A stretch of DNA of 64,000 nucleotides from JBEIDK01 sp040383485. GTDB lineage: Bacteria; Bacteroidota; Bacteroidia; UBA4408. The stretch lies in NCBI GenBank assembly GCA_040383485.1, contig JBEIDK010000001.1, forward strand, positions 1 to 64,000. The letters are read 5' to 3'. Positions 61,467-64,000 of this stretch are shown here, piece by piece. The stretch's first letter is position 1; every line of letters begins with the position of its first letter. The notes under the pieces are model-generated. The model saw only the letters and a list, made by a program, of their open reading frames with translations. It was not told the DNA's origin and did no database searches. Made by a program: the position numbers and the translations under genes.

Positions 61467-62786
61467 TTGAAAGAGTTTGACAATATAACTGTCTTTACAT
61501 CAAAAACATCTCCAAGGTTACGATATGTTTTTAAGTATATTCTAATAGATATTATAGGATTTAAAGATGTTGTTTTTGAACAGGATAAATTAAAATTTAT
61601 TACTTCTAAAGGCGCTAAAATTAATTACTCCTCCAACAAAATTAATGATGAGTTGTGGATTGCTCCACATTCTATTTTATTCGAAACTGGATTAAAAGAC
61701 CAAGAAATAAGAGTAATTGATTGGAAAGACACTAAAGCATTTTTTGTTACCAATAAAAACGCAGATGTTCAATTTGATTTATTTGGGGCAACCTTTTTCC
61801 TAATTTCTCGATATGAGGAATATTTGCCATCTATTCATGATATACATGAAAGGTTTGATGCACATGAAAGTATTGCCTACAAAGAAAATTTTTTAAATCA
61901 GGCTGTAGTTAATAGGTGGGCTATTTTTTTGAATGAACTTTTGCTACATAAATTTGAAACAATTCAATTACAAAAAAAAACATACAAATTTATAAATACA
62001 ATAGATATAGATAATGCTTGGGCATATAAAAATAAAGGGTTATTCAGAACAATTGGTGCATTTGCAAGGGACATTTATAAGTTAGATTGGGACAACTTTC
62101 TTGAACGATTATTAGTTCTTTTAGGTAGAAAAAAAGATGCTTATGATACTTATAATTACATGCTTGAATTACAAAATAAATATAATATTCCAACTATTTA
62201 TTTTTTTCTTTTCGGAGATTATGGAATAAACGATAAAAATATTTCCATTGAAAATAAAAAGTTTAGAAAATTAATAAAATCAATTGCTGACGAAGCTGAG
62301 GTAGGAATTCATCCTTCATATAATTCAAATAAATTTCCGAATAAGTTAGACTCTGAAATTAAAAATTTAGGAAAAGTAATAAAGCGTGATGTCTATAAAA
62401 GCCGTCAACATTTTTTAAAGCTAACCTTTCCACAAACATACCAACGTTTATTTGAGCATGATATTACTGATGAATATTCTATGGGCTATGCTTCTGAAAT
62501 TGGCTTTAGAGCAGGCACATGTACACCTTTTTACTTCTATAATATCGATTTAGAAATTGAAACTAAGTTGCGTATACATCCTTTTCAAGTTATGGAAGCA
62601 ACACTATTTTATTATATGAAATTAAACCCTGAGCAATCAATAATAGAAATTTCAAAAATTATTGAAGAAGCAAAAAAAGTTAATGGTACATTTGTTTCAC
62701 TTTGGCATAATGAGACATTGTCAAATACAAAACAATGGCTTGGTTGGACAAAAGTGTATGAAGCTATGCTTTTGAAAGCGATATAA
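61467..62786 (+). CDS. Polysaccharide-deacetylase-like family protein
   Basis: The 439-residue protein has an N-terminal domain (about 1-160, 'DVQFDLFGATFFLISRYEEYLPSIHDIHERF') typical of a Bacteroidota family. Its NodB-like part has 'INTIDIDNAWAYKNKG' (metal Asp region), 'VGIHPSYNSN' (His), 'GFRAGTCTPFYFY' and 'FVSLWHNETLS' (His). It has no signal peptide, so it is cytoplasmic. It probably acts on a glycan precursor; the substrate is unknown. Translation appears to start at TTG 61467. It is convergent with the IscS-like gene, with three bases between the stops. Confidence 0.8.
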   Translation: MKEFDNITVFTSKTSPRLRYVFKYILIDIIGFKDVVFEQDKLKFITSKGAKINYSSNKINDELWIAPHSILFETGLKDQEIRVIDWKDTKAFFVTNKNADVQFDLFGATFFLISRYEEYLPSIHDIHERFDAHESIAYKENFLNQAVVNRWAIFLNELLLHKFETIQLQKKTYKFINTIDIDNAWAYKNKGLFRTIGAFARDIYKLDWDNFLERLLVLLGRKKDAYDTYNYMLELQNKYNIPTIYFFLFGDYGINDKNISIENKKFRKLIKSIADEAEVGIHPSYNSNKFPNKLDSEIKNLGKVIKRDVYKSRQHFLKLTFPQTYQRLFEHDITDEYSMGYASEIGFRAGTCTPFYFYNIDLEIETKLRIHPFQVMEATLFYYMKLNPEQSIIEISKIIEEAKKVNGTFVSLWHNETLSNTKQWLGWTKVYEAMLLKAI

Positions 62787-62789
62787 TAA

Positions 62790-63929
62790 CTAAGCAGTTA
62801 CTAAAAACATTTGAATTAATTTCTCAACAACTATATCAATTTCTTCAATTGTATTATTTCTTGAAAATGAAAATCTAATAGAAGGCCTATTCATATCAAC
62901 TCCTATCCCTCTTAAAACATGTGAACCTTGATTGCTGCCGCTTGTACAGGCGCTTCCTGCAGAAACACAAATTCCGGCAATATCTAAATTAAACAATAGC
63001 ATTTCGGCGTTTGGGGTTTCAGGAAATCGCACATTTAATACAGTATAAAGAGACTTTTCAGGAGTTGTTGCACTACCATTAAACTCAACTCCTGGTATAT
63101 TCTTTTTTAATTTATCAATCATATATGATTTAACTTTCTGAACATGCACATGATGTTGTTCCATATCCCGATAGGCAATTTCTAATGCTTTACCTAATCC
63201 AACAATACCATAAACATTTTCAGTTCCTCCTCTCATATTCCTTTCCTGTGAGCCCCCTTGAATCATTGGTGAAATTTTAATGTCGCTATTTAAATAAATA
63301 AAACCTACACCTTTGGGACCATGAAATTTATGAGCCGCACCAACACAATAGTGAAGCTTCAATGCTTTAACATCATGTATATAGTGCCCCATAGTTTGAA
63401 CTGTATCTGAATGAAACAGAGCATTATATTTCTCACATAAATTACCAACTTCTTGAATAGGTAATAAATTACCAATTTCATTGTTTGCATGCATCAAACT
63501 TACCAAGCTTCTATCATTTGTTTTCAATAATTCTTCTAAATGCATCAAATCAATCATTCCATCAGCATCAGTTTTTACAATACTAAGTTTAATAAGTCCT
63601 TTTTTTTCTAAATTTTCCAGAGTGTGTAAAACAGCATGATGCTCAATTTTGCTTGTTATAGCGTGCTTAATTCCTAAATCATAAACACTTCCTGTAATAG
63701 CCATATTATCTGCTTCAGTTCCACCACTTGTAAAAAATATTTCACCAGGTTGTGCGTTTATAAGTTTAGCAATTGTCTTTCTAGCATTTTCAATAGCAGT
63801 CCTTGTCTTACGTCCCATCGAATGTATTGATGAAGGATTTCCGTAATGTTCTTGCATAATTGGAAGCATTGTACTTAATACTTCAGGGTCAAGGGCTGTA
63901 GTTGCAGCGTTATCTAAATAAATAGCCAT
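62790..63929 (-). CDS. IscS/NifS-type cysteine desulfurase
   Basis: The 379-residue PLP enzyme belongs to group I: 'IYLDNAATTALDPEVL', 'FTSGGTEADNMAI', the PLP Lys201 in 'GAAHKFHGPKGVGF' and the mobile catalytic-loop Cys328 in 'SAGSACTSGSNQGSH'. It supplies sulfur for Fe-S clusters or tRNA thiolation. No iscU or regulator gene adjoins it within the window. It is a second desulfurase in addition to sufS at 15441. A promoter with both boxes precedes it. Confidence 0.9.
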   Translation of the reverse strand: MAIYLDNAATTALDPEVLSTMLPIMQEHYGNPSSIHSMGRKTRTAIENARKTIAKLINAQPGEIFFTSGGTEADNMAITGSVYDLGIKHAITSKIEHHAVLHTLENLEKKGLIKLSIVKTDADGMIDLMHLEELLKTNDRSLVSLMHANNEIGNLLPIQEVGNLCEKYNALFHSDTVQTMGHYIHDVKALKLHYCVGAAHKFHGPKGVGFIYLNSDIKISPMIQGGSQERNMRGGTENVYGIVGLGKALEIAYRDMEQHHVHVQKVKSYMIDKLKKNIPGVEFNGSATTPEKSLYTVLNVRFPETPNAEMLLFNLDIAGICVSAGSACTSGSNQGSHVLRGIGVDMNRPSIRFSFSRNNTIEEIDIVVEKLIQMFLVTA

Positions 63930-63944
63930 TTAAAAATATTTTCA

Positions 63945-63975
63945 CAAATTTAGTTTAAAAAGAAAATATTACCAA
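63945..63975 (-). promoter_or_regulatory. Promoter of the IscS-like gene
   Basis: On the minus strand TTG (63975-63973), a 20-base spacer and TAAATTTG (63952-63945) match the Bacteroidota promoter. The leader would be about nine bases before ATG 63929. Confidence 0.7.
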
Positions 63976-64000
63976 GAAACTAGTTACTATCATATTTTAA

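Overview
The window is AT-rich chromosomal DNA from a member of the Bacteroidota, most likely a free-living or metagenomic lineage of the Chitinophagales/Sphingobacteriales/Flavobacteriales type. Four observations support this. Several exported proteins end in type IX secretion (T9SS) sorting domains. Many genes are preceded by the Bacteroidota promoter (TTTG about 19 bases upstream of TAnnTTTG) rather than by E. coli-type boxes. Shine-Dalgarno sequences are largely absent. Lineage-typical families occur (DUF4834, DUF4293, DUF3467, LTD-repeat proteins, GH3-like acyl-adenylase, an NtrC-type regulator without a DNA-binding domain). I see no rRNA, tRNA, CRISPR array, insertion sequence or prophage.

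Layout. 1-7227 (minus) is the N-terminal 2,409 codons of a giant secreted repeat protein that runs off the left edge. 7751-10535 (plus) holds a YceI-like protein, a SiaB kinase/SiaC pair and mannose-1-phosphate guanylyltransferase. 10663-13590 (minus) holds an acetyltransferase, an arginase-fold protein with a degraded metal site and the 2-oxoglutarate dehydrogenase E2. 13725-15436 holds a DUF3467 protein, a LexA/CI-like repressor with its own palindromic operator, and a second SiaC. 15441-19040 (minus) is a compact feoA-feoB-sufS iron operon with an upstream palindrome. 19236-25360 (plus) holds an M61 peptidase, an exported YidD-like protein, two related TPR/membrane proteins (the second broken by a 10-A run), an NtrC-like regulator and hemE. 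25369-28138 (minus) holds an aminotransferase, a small DUF4834 gene and an HlyD/MacA-type adaptor.

28447-32664 is a 1,405-residue LTD-repeat exported protein. It is followed by a glycosyltransferase, ispH, an SRPBCC protein, priA, a MazG-like hydrolase, a TIGR01777 epimerase and a cyclophilin. 39691-44298 (minus) holds a LamG T9SS protein, a TauE/SafE permease and a UvrD/PcrA helicase. 44423-46587 is a radical SAM/methyltransferase pair. 46769-49567 is aconitase followed by a hicA remnant, hicB and a decayed second copy of the aconitase 3' end. The right end holds a T9SS serine endopeptidase, a histidine kinase, tgt, a small proline-rich membrane protein, a GH3-like gene with a nonsense codon, an O-antigen ligase-like protein, two exported proteins with haem-binding-like CxxCH motifs, DUF4293, a polysaccharide-deacetylase-like protein and an IscS/NifS cysteine desulfurase.

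Most genes are housekeeping. Iron and Fe-S metabolism recurs (feoAB, sufS, iscS-like, ispH, acn, hemE), as do T9SS-exported surface proteins. The points most worth following are: the acn 3'-end duplication that brackets hicBA; the exported-YidD/TPR cassette with its A10 frameshift; the SiaB-SiaC switch without SiaA or SiaD; the ureohydrolase lacking three of six metal ligands; the operators upstream of feoA and the LexA-like gene; and the single stop codon in the GH3-like gene.
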